Below, one piece after another: positions 38,734 through 48,970 of a stretch of 64,000 bases of DNA (position 1 is its first letter; each line of letters begins with the position of its first letter). Below the pieces are notes generated by a model. It ran no database searches and had not been told where the DNA came from. It saw only the letters and a list, made by a program, of their open reading frames with translations. The stretch comes from Chaetomium olivaceum. Its lineage: Eukaryota > Ascomycota > Sordariomycetes > Sordariales > Chaetomiaceae. The stretch covers positions 1,054,001-1,118,000 of the forward strand of contig JAYWVB010000005.1 in assembly GCA_039881045.1 (NCBI GenBank), given 5' to 3'. Both the position numbers and the translations under genes were made by a program.

Positions 38734-40530
38734 ATGGCCCGCCAACACAAAGCGAAGGGTGCCACCCCCATTACCCCATCTACATCCCACTTCCCTGTAG
38801 CGGAGAGCGCCACCCCTGCCACATCAGGTGCAACCGATACGTCAGTAGCAGCGAAGGATACTACCCCTACTCCCCAAGCTGTGTCCCGCTTGCCCGCAGC
38901 GAAGAGTCGCGCCCGTACAGCATCAGTTGCGGCCGATCCAGCAGTATCAGCAGCGAGCAATGCCATCTCTCCTTCCTCGACTAGGCCCCGCTTGCCCGCA
39001 GCGAGGCATGACACCCCTACCACATCAAGTACAACCTGGGCGTCAGTGGTAGCGAAGGACACCACCTCTCCTTCCTCAACTACGCCCCGCTTGCCCACAG
39101 CGAAGAGTCGCGCCCCTACAGCATCAGTTGCGGCCGATCCAGCAGCATCAGCAGCGAGCAAGGCCATCCCTCCTTCCTCGACTAGGCCCTGCTTGCCCGC
39201 AGCGAAGAGTGACACCCCTGCCACATCAGGTGCAACCTGGGCGTCAGTGGCAGCGAAGGGCACCACCTTTCCTACCCAGGCTGCGTCCCGCCCTCCCGCA
39301 CCGAACAGTGCGGCCACTCCTGCACCACCTGTGCCCCGCTTGCCGGTGGCGATCGGTAAAACTCCTCTTGGATCTGGCCCGCCCACCAGGGAGGGTACTA
39401 CCCCTATTGTGCCGGCGTCGCCCCGCTCGTCCGGCACGTCCGCGATGCCCGGCCCAGCCAACAGGCGAGGTACCACCACTATTGTGCCAGCGCTTCCCCG
39501 CTCATCCGGCTCGTCCACGATACCTGGCTCGTCCACCACAAAGTCTACCCCCATTGTAACAGACCGATCCGACCACGGCGTCAAAGCCAACAAGAATATC
39601 GAGGCTTTGCAGAAGGAATGCGGTCTTGGCGCTGAGATATACCCCTCTGCGGAACAACTTCTCGAAGAAGCAGGCAACCCGTCTACCAATATCATTCCTT
39701 CGGAGCCAGTTGCAGGCCATCACCAGGAGCTGCAGATCATTAAGGCGGAGTGCGCGAGATGCAAGTCGGAGTGCGCCAAGTGCAAGTCGGAGGTGGATAA
39801 GTTGAGTTCGGAGCTCATCGAGCTCGAGTCCTTATTTAAGGATGGCGATTGGACATCCGAGATCCTCAAAAAGATGAGGGACGAGGAACGTAAGCTGATG
39901 TTAGAGGACCGTGAGGCTAGGAAAGAATCGCCTCTGAAAGAACGGTACACCGAGGTTGAGGCTGACGGAGAGGGTTACTGGTTTTGGTGTGTTTTCCACT
40001 CATTCAACGCTGGGGAGTCATGGAATATGATCAACAAGGAGCTTGATGAGGTCAAGAAATGGAAGAACAGCGTGGGTCTAGCACCGGAGACCCCAGCTTT
40101 CGATCGGCTCAAGCTCGTGTCCGAACGTGCTGGCTTCGACCATCTGTTTATATTAAAGTTGCTCAAATTGAGTAAGGATCGGAACTCTGCCGCTCACGAC
40201 GCGCCGTTTTACCTGAAGGAATGTCTCACTAAGACTGGGATTCTCAACTGCCAGCTTCTCAAGAGCCGTTGCAACGAACAGAAACAGATCTGGAAGAAGT
40301 TGTACGAGAAGCGGTCCCTAAGTCAGGAGAGACTGGAATTCTTGATAAGGCTCATTGATGAATGGTTCTCGCTGCACGTCGAGGACAAAGATGGGCGACT
40401 TGAGCAAACGCAATATGCCGTCGAACGCATTTCCGACCTCAAGAAAGAGGAGGAGAAGAAGGCGAAGCAAGAGGCTGCTCCCAAACCTCGAACCCCTTAC
40501 ACGCCTGACAAGTGGAAAGGTGCTGTTTGA
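38734..40530 (+). CDS. hypothetical protein: Pro/Ala/Ser/Thr-rich repeats plus coiled-coil/helical C-terminus
   Basis: Single exon, 598 residues from the first ATG at 38734. Residues about 1-290 are low-complexity and built partly from a 67-residue repeat (two full copies and parts of a third, 201 bp at DNA level) rich in SVAADPA, PSSTRPRLPAA and TWASVAAK. Residues about 300-410 are charged and coiled (IKAECARCKSECAKCKSEVDKLSSELIELE), with a CxxC-type duplicated CKSE unit. The C-terminal 200 residues are helical with conserved-looking aromatic positions (GEGYWFWCVFHSFNAGESWNMIN, FIRLIDEWFSLHVEDKD) and end in a basic Lys/Glu coil. I recognise no family. There is no signal peptide. The globular C-terminus suggests a real gene, since the frame stays open throughout. 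Confidence 0.75.
   Translation: MARQHKAKGATPITPSTSHFPVAESATPATSGATDTSVAAKDTTPTPQAVSRLPAAKSRARTASVAADPAVSAASNAISPSSTRPRLPAARHDTPTTSSTTWASVVAKDTTSPSSTTPRLPTAKSRAPTASVAADPAASAASKAIPPSSTRPCLPAAKSDTPATSGATWASVAAKGTTFPTQAASRPPAPNSAATPAPPVPRLPVAIGKTPLGSGPPTREGTTPIVPASPRSSGTSAMPGPANRRGTTTIVPALPRSSGSSTIPGSSTTKSTPIVTDRSDHGVKANKNIEALQKECGLGAEIYPSAEQLLEEAGNPSTNIIPSEPVAGHHQELQIIKAECARCKSECAKCKSEVDKLSSELIELESLFKDGDWTSEILKKMRDEERKLMLEDREARKESPLKERYTEVEADGEGYWFWCVFHSFNAGESWNMINKELDEVKKWKNSVGLAPETPAFDRLKLVSERAGFDHLFILKLLKLSKDRNSAAHDAPFYLKECLTKTGILNCQLLKSRCNEQKQIWKKLYEKRSLSQERLEFLIRLIDEWFSLHVEDKDGRLEQTQYAVERISDLKKEEEKKAKQEAAPKPRTPYTPDKWKGAV
38822..39290 (+). repeat. 201-bp coding minisatellite, about 2.3 units
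   Basis: GCATCAGTTGCGGCCGATCC recurs with exactly 201-bp spacing (38920 and 39121), and GCGTCAGTGG-AGCGAAGG recurs at about 39038 and 39239 with the same spacing. Units differ by scattered substitutions and keep the reading frame. Confidence 0.85.
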
Positions 40531-41200
40531 GGCCTCGTCTCCTGGCCCACGGGGCACAGGTTCGACATCGGTTAGAGTGGCGACGGAAAGTAGCGAGGGG
40601 TCTGAAGATGGAAATGTCTGCATTGTCCATTCGTTGCAGTGTGCAGAGGCAGATACGGATGGCGTTCAGTGTGGGGGGACTGGGCAGTGTGGGGAACTGG
40701 GCAGTGTGGGGGAACTGGGCAGTGTCTTGTAGGCGGTCTTGTGCTGAAGAGCGGACACAAGTGGGGCGGGAGCTTGGATGTATAAGTGGGGCAGATTGTC
40801 ATGGGGTCCAGTGTGTGTTTCGGATGTCGGAGTACCTCGGTACCTGATCTACTTTGTACTCAGCAAAATTTGCGCCGGTGCTTCCCGAAGTACCTTCCTT
40901 ACCTTAGGTACCTAACCTATGTGTGTTAATTGAAGTATGAGAAGTGTAACGGCTCGAGGGGCCATTCATCCAGCCATTAACATCTTCTCTTTAGTGAGGT
41001 GCGTGCTGCGTAGGGGGATTTCTACAGAGTAAAAGAATTGGCTCTCTGAGCGTTCACTCAACTTTATTCTTACGCGTGTCACGCCCCACTATAACTGGTC
41101 AACCTTCGCACCAACCATTTCATTTATACAGCGGGGCGTGGCACGGCAAGCACGGGTAGTGTTAAGCTAGGTAATGTAGGTACTAATCTGTAAATGCGCG
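40531..41200. other. intergenic stretch between the Pro/Ala-rich gene and the first 2EXR gene
   Basis: Contains a small direct repeat GGGGAACTGGGCAGTGTG (about 40675-40730, three partial units) and an AGGTACCT-type motif near 40897-40917. No gene. Confidence 0.45.
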
Positions 41201-42328
41201 TCAAGCATCGCACTCTTCGTATGCGAGCACACCAACCAACGGCAGGTTACGTTGGCTTCTATAATCGAACGGTTGATATTTCGATGACGGCATCTCCACT
41301 TTGTTGAGAAGGGTGGTCACTTGGCATTCCAGTTTATATAAGAAGCTGCTAACGCCCGTGCCTTTGTGCTCATCCCAGTCGGAAGGCCGATACCATTCCT
41401 TATCGTGGCGACAAACTTCGGTGTATACGCAGTCGTGTCCATAGAACTGGCGCCGGTTCTTTGAGGACGGAACATTTGCCTTTCGTTGAAGTGAGGAATC
41501 GACGAACCAGAGATTCGTCAACCAGTCGCCAATGTCACTGGAAAGTGCCCTAATCGCACACTCGGTCCACGGGCCATCCCAGTCACTACTAATCATATCC
41601 GAATCGAGGGCAACATGATTCACACCATACTTGATGGGCGTCATATGCGAGAAAAAAGGTAAACCCCACATTGAATCCCAGTCGGTCGTTTCGGGATCAA
41701 AGGGTTGAAGGAAGAAGAGATCCGTTTTTGGATTCACTAAGCAACGCTGCGGCTCGCCACCCGAAAGAAACCATGTAGTAGCTGGGGTATCAGAATAATC
41801 CCTTATAATCTCAACAGTGCTAATGTATTTTTGATCGAGTTCCTTTTCCCATTCGGTTACTTTAAACCGTCGCGCTATCACAGCTCTGGACTCCCTACAC
41901 GCGGTCCACAGGCCGGCATCTATCATATAGGCAGAGCGATTACCTCTGCTCCATGAGAATAGTTCCTCGGAGTCATCGTCATAACCGTTTTCATCCTCTT
42001 GATAATCCTCGTCCTCCTCGTCCTCCTCGTCCTCCTCGTCCTCCTCGTCCTCCTCGTCCTCGTCAGGCTCCTCGTCATCCTCATCCTCCTCGTAATCTTC
42101 TTCATCGCTCGAAGGGAAAATTTCAGGAGCCGCTAGAGCATAGTCCCATCGCTTTGGTGGGGGGCCCGCCGCGTATTGAGATAGCGCTAACCGTTCGGTG
42201 TCCTGCCGGGCGTTATAGAGAGTGAAGACGTGTGCGCTCGGCCGCTCTGCGCGAATTGCAAGCGCCCAGATGAGCTCTCTATCCGCTTTTGGCAGGGCGG
42301 AAAAGTAGTGGAATGTCTGTGGCGCCAT
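41201..42328 (-). CDS. 2EXR domain-containing protein, paralogue 1, with acidic insert
   Basis: Intronless, 375 residues from ATG at 42328. The N-terminus MAPQTFHYFSALPKADRELIWALAIR is the 2EXR motif (LPxExRxxIW), a family abundant in Pezizomycotina with no established biochemical role. Residues about 75-120 are an Asp/Glu run encoded by GAG/GAC hexanucleotide repeats (plus-strand CCTCGT). Later segments, GLWTACRESRAVI, NPKTDLFFLQPFDPET, TNLWFVDSSLQRK and the C-terminal VGVLAYEECDA, are shared with the gene at 43953-44960. The paralogues lie in tandem on the same strand, 1.6 kb apart, from a local duplication. Confidence 0.9.
   Translation of the reverse strand: MAPQTFHYFSALPKADRELIWALAIRAERPSAHVFTLYNARQDTERLALSQYAAGPPPKRWDYALAAPEIFPSSDEEDYEEDEDDEEPDEDEEDEEDEEDEEDEEDEDYQEDENGYDDDSEELFSWSRGNRSAYMIDAGLWTACRESRAVIARRFKVTEWEKELDQKYISTVEIIRDYSDTPATTWFLSGGEPQRCLVNPKTDLFFLQPFDPETTDWDSMWGLPFFSHMTPIKYGVNHVALDSDMISSDWDGPWTECAIRALSSDIGDWLTNLWFVDSSLQRKANVPSSKNRRQFYGHDCVYTEVCRHDKEWYRPSDWDEHKGTGVSSFLYKLECQVTTLLNKVEMPSSKYQPFDYRSQRNLPLVGVLAYEECDA
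42003..42078 (-). repeat. CCTCGT/ACGAGG hexanucleotide repeat coding for Glu/Asp tract
   Basis: Tandem TCCTCG units on the plus strand encode Glu-Asp-Glu repeats inside 2EXR paralogue 1. The tract is absent from paralogue 2, so it expanded after duplication or was lost there. Confidence 0.85.
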
Positions 42329-43264
42329 GAGGTGCTCGACAGGGAGATAACTCTACCAAAAGAACTGGCTTACCGCCCGTTAAACAGTTAACAGTTGTCA
42401 CGGGCCTGTTGGTGCCAAGTAGAAGCAGTGAGCCGCGCACAGTGGTATGCTAGTCCTACTGGTAGGGTCTTCCGTAATATACGAGGAAGAGGGAAGTGGA
42501 GGGAGCTGAGTGAATCAGGACGTTTATATTTTCTAGCAAGCCCGATTAAAACACATTGCAATCTAGCCAGTTCATAGATATACCGGATCATGATCACTCA
42601 TATTTATGGGTCTCCTAGTTCACAGAACAGCTTTCTTTCTCGTGTTAGTTGGTATTGTTCCCTCAACACCTGGGGCACTAGTGCCTGCTACAACAGCAAA
42701 ACTCACTCCCGCTCCATCTGAGAAACAGCATACACTTCCCATCTGTCCATCCACATGAGTCTTGTCGCTTATGACCCACCTACCTTAACCATGCATATAG
42801 CCAACCAGCGAATTTCGTCCGACATGCTGCTGCCATCCAACTCAGAGTCCATGGTTTAATAACCGTGGACGACAGCTCAACTTGCCTACGAAAAGCGTCA
42901 CTGATGCTTACGAACCCCCATCACTACCACCCATAAGTATCATGCTTAATACAATGACCTACCACAAGAATATTCACACCAACATGTCTACAGTGTGTTC
43001 TGATAGGCACATCTATCTCAAACTTAACAATATTGGTAGGCCGGGGGCAGGGGAAAAGAGGCTCTGCAAGCTACAGATGTTTTAACTCACTCAGCACTCT
43101 AGCCGGCCGGACAACCTATCTCGGCATTGATATACAACTGGGAGATTGGCACTAGATTTCTAGAGTAAAAGAGTACATTGCTTCTCAATCTGAGGATGGA
43201 AACCAATGAAGATTTAAATTTATAACGAACATACGCTCGACTATGTAACCCTACTGGATAAGTG
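42329..43264. other. intergenic stretch between the tandem 2EXR genes (left part)
   Basis: Relatively AT-rich, with no intact or decayed third 2EXR copy visible. No gene recognised. Confidence 0.4.
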
Positions 43265-43625
43265 AATATGGTGATGTCTGCAGCCCGCCAGAACAACTAC
43301 CAAAGTACAAATCTCATGTCCAAGGACCTTTCACGTAATGGGAAGAACCACGGACTCCACGATCATCATGTGGTTTTGCTGACAGGCAGCTCTCTCTGTT
43401 CAGAGAAAAACACACACACTCATGCACCCTATAGATTCATAATCGACACGCGCATCAGCTGCAAAAACTGGTCATCTTGGTATATAATTCCTTGCTTAAA
43501 TAAAAACCGAGGCTAACTTAGGGGCCCTTGACTGTGTATGTATGTATAACGAAATCCGACGAGAAAACGGAGAAGCAAGTCCCCCTGAACACGTCAGGCA
43601 TACCCCAATCCATCTGCACTTGGCA
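43265..43625. repeat. dispersed repeat family R1, copy 3 (diverged)
   Basis: Matches copies 1 and 2 in block order: GATGTCTGCAGCCCGCCAGA, CAGCTCTCTCTGTTCAGAGA, GAAAACGGAGAAGCAAGTCC and CCCTGAACACGTCAGGC. More diverged than the other pair. Confidence 0.4.
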
Positions 43626-43952
43626 CGCTTCAGATCACCACTAAATGCAAATATAATATACCTCCTTGTTGAATGAGAGCGCCGTTTGGGACTCTGTGGC
43701 CGATACTATGGATAAGAAATCAAGGGGTGAATTAGGGGGGACGATATCGGGTCAAGACTTGGGCAGTGTTTAATTCGTAGAGTGTAGAGGCGGAATGGCG
43801 CCATGAAACGTCCCGGCAGGAGTTACTGGTGGGTGGGCAGGTGGCAGGGCCACAAGCGGGGCTAGGTCTTCTACAAATGAAATAGTGTGTTCTTTGAGCG
43901 AGCTCTACGGTGGGAGGGCTTCGCCTCTCTACACACCTGGGCCATGACCGCC
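43626..43952. other. intergenic stretch right of R1 copy 3
   Basis: Presumably the 3' untranslated region of 2EXR paralogue 2. Nothing else seen. Confidence 0.4.
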
Positions 43953-44960
43953 TCAAAAGTCACACTCTTCGTATGCGAGGATACCAACATCCGGTCTATG
44001 GCAGTCAATCCTATAATCGAACATTGTTGTATACTCAGGCGACGGCTGCTCCAATCTGTTAAGCAGATCCGTAACCTCGTATTCTAAATGCCATAGGAAG
44101 CCGTCAACGGACACTGGAGCTTCGCCCTTCCTTTTATCCGTGCGGGAATTCCAGTCTCTATACCAACCCATATCGCCGTCCCGGACTTCGGTGAGTATGC
44201 AGCCATTGCCATGGAACTCGTACCGGTTCTGTGGAGGCGGAATACCTGCCCTTTGTCTTCGTCGAAGAGAGTAATCGACGAACCACAGTTTATCTGTAAA
44301 GCTAAGACCACCAGCAACTGCCTCGGCCGCAAGCTTGGCACCCTGGCTCTCCGGGTACCAAGTATCAACAATATCGCATTCGAGGGCAATATGGACCGCA
44401 TCATCCCCCGTAATATTATCGAAGGGAAAGCCATATATATTTTCCCACTCAAACGTTCCGGGGTCCAAAGGCCGAAGGAGAAAAAGATCCGTTTTAGGGT
44501 ACGTTAAACAACGATGCCACTCACCTCCTGAAAAGAAATACGAAGTATCTAGGGCACCAGGTACATACCTTCTAACACTCCCTTTAACAATCCCATGGTC
44601 GTCTTTCTCGGCCATCATCCTCCACCCGGCTACTTTGAACCGTTCCTCCATCGCTGCTCTCGACTCCCTACAGGCGGTCCAGAGGCCATAATCCATCAAG
44701 TATGTAGAGTGGTTGTCTTTAACCCATGAAAATTGCCGCTCTTGGTTATCATCGTCCGAAGTGGGAACTTGAGGAGCTGCTAGATCACTACCAACTCCCG
44801 GGTGGTGGAGCCGATATAGTGAGCATTCGGCATCGTCAAGACCCGTAGGGATGGTGAAGAAGTGTGCCCCGAACCGCTTAGGGCGAATTGCCAAAGCCCA
44901 GATGAGCTCTCTATCCTCTTTCGGCAGGATAGAAAAGTAGTGGAAGGTCTGTGGCGCCAT
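43953..44960 (-). CDS. 2EXR domain-containing protein, paralogue 2
   Basis: Intronless, 335 residues. ATG at 44960 gives MAPQTFHYFSILPKEDRELIW, aligned with paralogue 1; the frame extends 26 codons upstream but only to a GTG. The order of conserved blocks is the same as in paralogue 1: GLWTACRESRAAM, TYPKTDLFLLRPLDPGT, TDKLWFVDYSLRRR and VGILAYEECDF. It lacks the long acidic run. 2EXR proteins have no proven function. The tandem arrangement indicates duplication and both frames are intact. Confidence 0.9.
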   Translation of the reverse strand: MAPQTFHYFSILPKEDRELIWALAIRPKRFGAHFFTIPTGLDDAECSLYRLHHPGVGSDLAAPQVPTSDDDNQERQFSWVKDNHSTYLMDYGLWTACRESRAAMEERFKVAGWRMMAEKDDHGIVKGSVRRYVPGALDTSYFFSGGEWHRCLTYPKTDLFLLRPLDPGTFEWENIYGFPFDNITGDDAVHIALECDIVDTWYPESQGAKLAAEAVAGGLSFTDKLWFVDYSLRRRQRAGIPPPQNRYEFHGNGCILTEVRDGDMGWYRDWNSRTDKRKGEAPVSVDGFLWHLEYEVTDLLNRLEQPSPEYTTMFDYRIDCHRPDVGILAYEECDF

Positions 44961-45424
44961 GAGGGGCTTGACAGCAACGCATGGAGGTGTTCTTGAGAAG
45001 ATATTGAGAGCGAAAGTGGAAGAAGGCTGAGGAATCACGGCGTTTATATTCTCCGCATCTGTGCCCAGTATCTGCCAACCAGGCCCTGAACCAGCCGTTA
45101 AGTAAACAAGTTATTTCCTGTAACTCCCGGCACCGCTGTTAGGGGATGGTGAGAAGGGCGGGTTCACCGAAGCCGGTTGTGGATGAAAGAGAGAGAAGAG
45201 CAGCTTGCGTGTCTACATTGCCCAGATGACGGATAAGTAGCTTCCATGTCTCACGCAAACCTCTCCAGCCCACGTCACTCACGCCCAGCTCGAGCTGGTC
45301 CACTTTGACACGCCTCATCACCGTGCATTCCGTGGATTTCTATCTAGTCATGCGAACATAAGGTACCCAGGGAGGATGTCAGAGTTACAGATTCACAATT
45401 CTCGCCCGCCATTCGAACCATCCA
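44961..45424. other. intergenic stretch upstream of 2EXR paralogue 2
   Basis: No gene recognised. The sequence from about 44961 to 45060 is likely the leader and core promoter of the 2EXR gene. Confidence 0.35.
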
Positions 45425-45676
45425 TCAGGCAAGATCCGGGGGACTGGGTGCGTTGAGCTTAGAAGGTCCTGGCGGTACATGAAACGCGGTCAGTTGAAGA
45501 TGAAAAGACTTGCAAGCCAAACAGTAACACGTATTCTGACATCCAGGGCATTGTACAGGGACTCGTAATGGTGGAGCTCGAGTGTAACGGGCGATGTGGC
45601 ATCCACAGTGTGAGGAGGTTGGAGCGGGGTGGGATGTGGTTGGTATGTACATTGCATACAGTGCCCTGGTTTCCAT
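45425..45676 (-). CDS. possible small cysteine-rich (zinc-ribbon-like) protein, 83 aa
   Basis: ATG at 45676 opens an 83-codon frame with CGCHIARYTRAPPLRVPVQC, PGCQNTCYCLACKSFHL and a Pro-rich end. The C-x-C-H and C-x2-C/C-x-C-x2-C spacings look like a metal site of the kind seen in small uncharacterised fungal proteins. There is no signal peptide, and length and context give little support. It could be chance. Confidence 0.3.
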   Translation of the reverse strand: METRALYAMYIPTTSHPAPTSSHCGCHIARYTRAPPLRVPVQCPGCQNTCYCLACKSFHLQLTAFHVPPGPSKLNAPSPPDLA

Positions 45677-47169
45677 TGTTTGTTAGCGCGACTCCCCGGA
45701 CAGGGGCCTCAATTCAAAAGTCGGAAACCCCTATCTCGGCAGCCCAACAACGCTTCAAAATAATGCATAAAACATTCGTAAACTCTATTCTAGTCCAGAT
45801 GTTCTTTCCGCTAAAAATGGGACGGTTTTGCCGTTGAGTCGGTGATTTTAGCCTGGATCCCGGTCCTGAAGCAAAGACTTGGTTCTTGAGGAGCAAGGTG
45901 GGGCTTTATTTACAACACCATCTCTCCCTGAAAAACAAACGAAAAGGGGGAGTGGGAGTCATAGGCAACACAGCACTTGACCACTCCCTACATACGCCGG
46001 AAACCCACAGCCACGCTCCGCTCGCCCTTTCACATGGGAGCAGAGATGCAGTAAGGTAATACGACTCCTGCTAAGAGTACATAAGGTACCTGTACCTGTG
46101 ATTGATAATAACGGTGCTCGACCAGGTCCCGGCAATGATTTGGAAGGGACTATTGAGGTGTCGCGTAGGCCTCCCGGGGCTCCGCAACGCGGTCACCAAA
46201 AACGAGTATAAGCTGAGGCCGTGAGTTGGTTTTATTAGGAGAGAGCAGTCCCACCAGAGGGTAATGGTGGGATATAGGGTGGGTGCAATATAGCCTGCAG
46301 ATATTTTATTACGCCGTAGGGACAGCGTTGTCAACATCACGGGCAACCTTTCTTTGAGCTGTGGAGGTGACCTACGTAGCCCAAAAGAGCTCGAGCTACC
46401 AAGTATAGGTAGTGTTGCCTAGAGCTTCTATCATACAAAGGCGAAGCGCAATTTGTATTGTCATCAACCAGCCCTCCTGGCAGGGCTAATGGGCGCAAAA
46501 GAGCTTCATATCATGTGGCGGCATTCTTCATCTATATATTACTACCGGAAAGCTGACGTACCTAAATATGGTTATTGTCTTTCAAGCCAACGTCTTGAGG
46601 TACCGCATCGTCGAACCTTGCCCTTCATGGGCCTGCACTGTTGCTGTGCTGTAACAAGCATGTCCGGGGTAAACGCGATGAGACCCTGACCATGGCGGAG
46701 ACACCATTATCAGATCGCATACCCGTTTTCCAGCAAGAAAAGAAACAATAAACAATGATACAGAGACTAGATCTGCCTGGAATGTAAAAATCGGATGCGT
46801 GAAAACCCTCTTCCCTCCCCAACCAAACTGCAACCCGTCCCCACACCCACCTTTCACGCCAGCCTTCTCACCACCAGCATCGAAGAATAGAAGGTAAGCA
46901 CAAGCGAAGAAACAAAGGACGGCGCAAGGACAGCGAGAAGCGACTAAAATCGGCATAAGAAGGGACCACACACGGCGAGATGGTGCCGAGACATGCTGAC
47001 CGCAAACTGGAGCAGTTGGGCTTGCGCCCCAGAGCTAAGGCAAAGGCGCAATGCAGTCATCCACAAACCTAAAGCCACAGGTCGCGGTGTTCTCGTCACG
47101 GAGTTGATCAGATGCAACTTCAGGGTTGAGAACTGGTTTCCGAGCGCTCCTTGCCCCTAGACAACGGCC
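45677..47169. other. 1.5-kb gene-free stretch
   Basis: AT-richer DNA with short frames on both strands. No repeat arm, transposase or RNA gene pattern recognised. Confidence 0.4.
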
Positions 47170-48970
47170 CACATCATGGACACGGGTCCTGTTGCTCGCG
47201 ATCTTTGCACGCTGCTCGTGGGGATCCCCGAGGCAAGGCGGGTGGCGGAGAACGAGACTGCGCGTCCCCAATCTAATCAGACAGCGACTGTTTCGGAGGA
47301 TCCCGGGCTTACGGCACCTTCGACATCAGAAACAGTCTGGCCGTTGTATCAGGTTAGCACCCTCAACTGCCGACCATCTCGAGTCGTCATCTTCGCTTAG
47401 GTAAGAAGACGCAGAGCAACCCACAAGTCGGCCAGGCAGGAGCAGCGTTCTAAGTACCGGTGGATCCCGAGACCGACACAACTCCCTGTTTGTATCTCAA
47501 TGACCAAGCTGAGCCTGTCGGCGGTCTAGAACCCGAGCATAACCCTGTAGCCGAACGAGATGACACTAGCAACTCCTCTGTTCTCCGATCGCCTTCCCGC
47601 TAGCAGCCAGAGGCACGAGTGGGAGGAGAGGAGTGCGTTGTAAACGAGGTGGTAGCAAAGGCCGGGCACGAGGAGCCAGAGGCAGACAACACAGCAGGGA
47701 CCCGGGCCGCAGAGGAGCGCAAGGCTAAGAAGGACGAGAATAACAGACGGCAAAAGGAAGCAAAAAGGCAGCGCCGGCCAGGACAAGCAAGTCTAACACA
47801 AGGTTACGGTCCAATTCCTGGCAACGACGTGGAAGCTGACGCCATCAGCGACACAAAGAAAGCAACTTTTGGTCGAATGGCCGCTTCAAGACGGCCCCCC
47901 ATCGGCGACAGAAGACGTTTGGAAATGCGGCCAGATTACATAGAGGAAGGCCAAGGAACGACGTCGGAAGGAGCATCGGCGAATCGCGAGAGAAGCCAAA
48001 GAGTGGTAGATACGGCAACAAGAGGAGGTGGGGTTTCAGGCCCAGGAAGAACAACGACACCAAGACGACAAACGCAAAAAGGATGGAACATAACAAACTA
48101 TGCGAGGAACAGTTGCGGATGTGGGAAGAAACATGGGGTCATCAGCAAGAAGACGAGGTTCTCGCCGTGAAGCGAGCCGCAGTACAAGAGCGGGGAGGAA
48201 CGTTTCGGGATTGCTGAGGAGGCTCTTACTCGAGAGCTTCTTGCTGAAAAGCTTGTCTTGCTAAAAAGGGTTCTTGCTGAAGAGCCTCGCCACCATGCCC
48301 ATGAAGCCGAGCTCATATTGCACGAAAATACATAGCTCGTATAACCGAAGAAGCCTAGCCTGAGAGGTTCGTTAGGTAGAAGCCCACCATGGGAGCGAAG
48401 CCTAGCGTGCTGAGGAACGTCGGAACAAGAAAGATCAGAAAAAACAGGTTTGCTAAGCTGAAGAACATCGCCGTCGCTGGCGCGGGCACCTTGAGAGCGT
48501 TCGGGTGCAGGAACAAACATACAAACACTTCACCAACGCGTCCTGCCAGCTGGGGAAAGGTGATGAAGAAGCGGAAGCAGCTTTTCAGATGTCTGAAGAG
48601 GTGTACCGTCGCGTCGTGACAAACCGTGCTCGTCTCGACGGGGCCGTAAAAACTGCCCATGCGCTCCAGTTCCCCCAAGTACCTCAGTGTTTTCCAGCCC
48701 GCTCGGCTTCGATTCGCAACCCGCACAGTGGCTTGGCTACGACAGGCATTCCAAGTCGCCCCCATCCCCACGACCGCAGAGCAGTGCCAACTTTGGCACG
48801 ATTATCAGCAGGGGCGGCTTTCCCAGCCAGCTGACCACTCATTCTCCGCGCCGGTTCAACAAATCGTGCGCGTCGAGGAGCCCCAGCCGGCCTCTGCCCC
48901 CAGAGATAAGGCTAATGCCACGAGAAACTCGGAGGCAAATACCGGTATGCACGTGTCCACGACTCAGTAA
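47170..48970 (+). pseudogene. decayed coiled-coil protein gene
   Basis: Coding-like patches occur in alternating plus-strand frames. There is an N-terminal patch from ATG at 47176 (MDTGPVARDLCTLLVG), then VDPETDTTPCLYLNDQAEPV at about 47462, and a Lys/Arg/Glu-rich coil around 47730-48130 (RKAKERRRKEHRRIAREAKE). A heptad-like stretch follows at about 48210-48330 (AEEALTRELLAEKLVLLKRVL), and last a frame-broken GKGDEEAEAAFQMSEEVYRR patch near 48560. Stops and frame changes separate them. The best reading is an old gene for a long coiled-coil protein that has lost its frame. No family recognised, and chance composition cannot be excluded. Confidence 0.35.

Noticed and set aside
38703..39695. 330-codon minus-strand frame opposite the Pro/Ala-rich gene
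   Set aside because: It mirrors the 201-bp repeat; the sense frame extends into a non-repetitive helical domain, so the sense frame is preferred.
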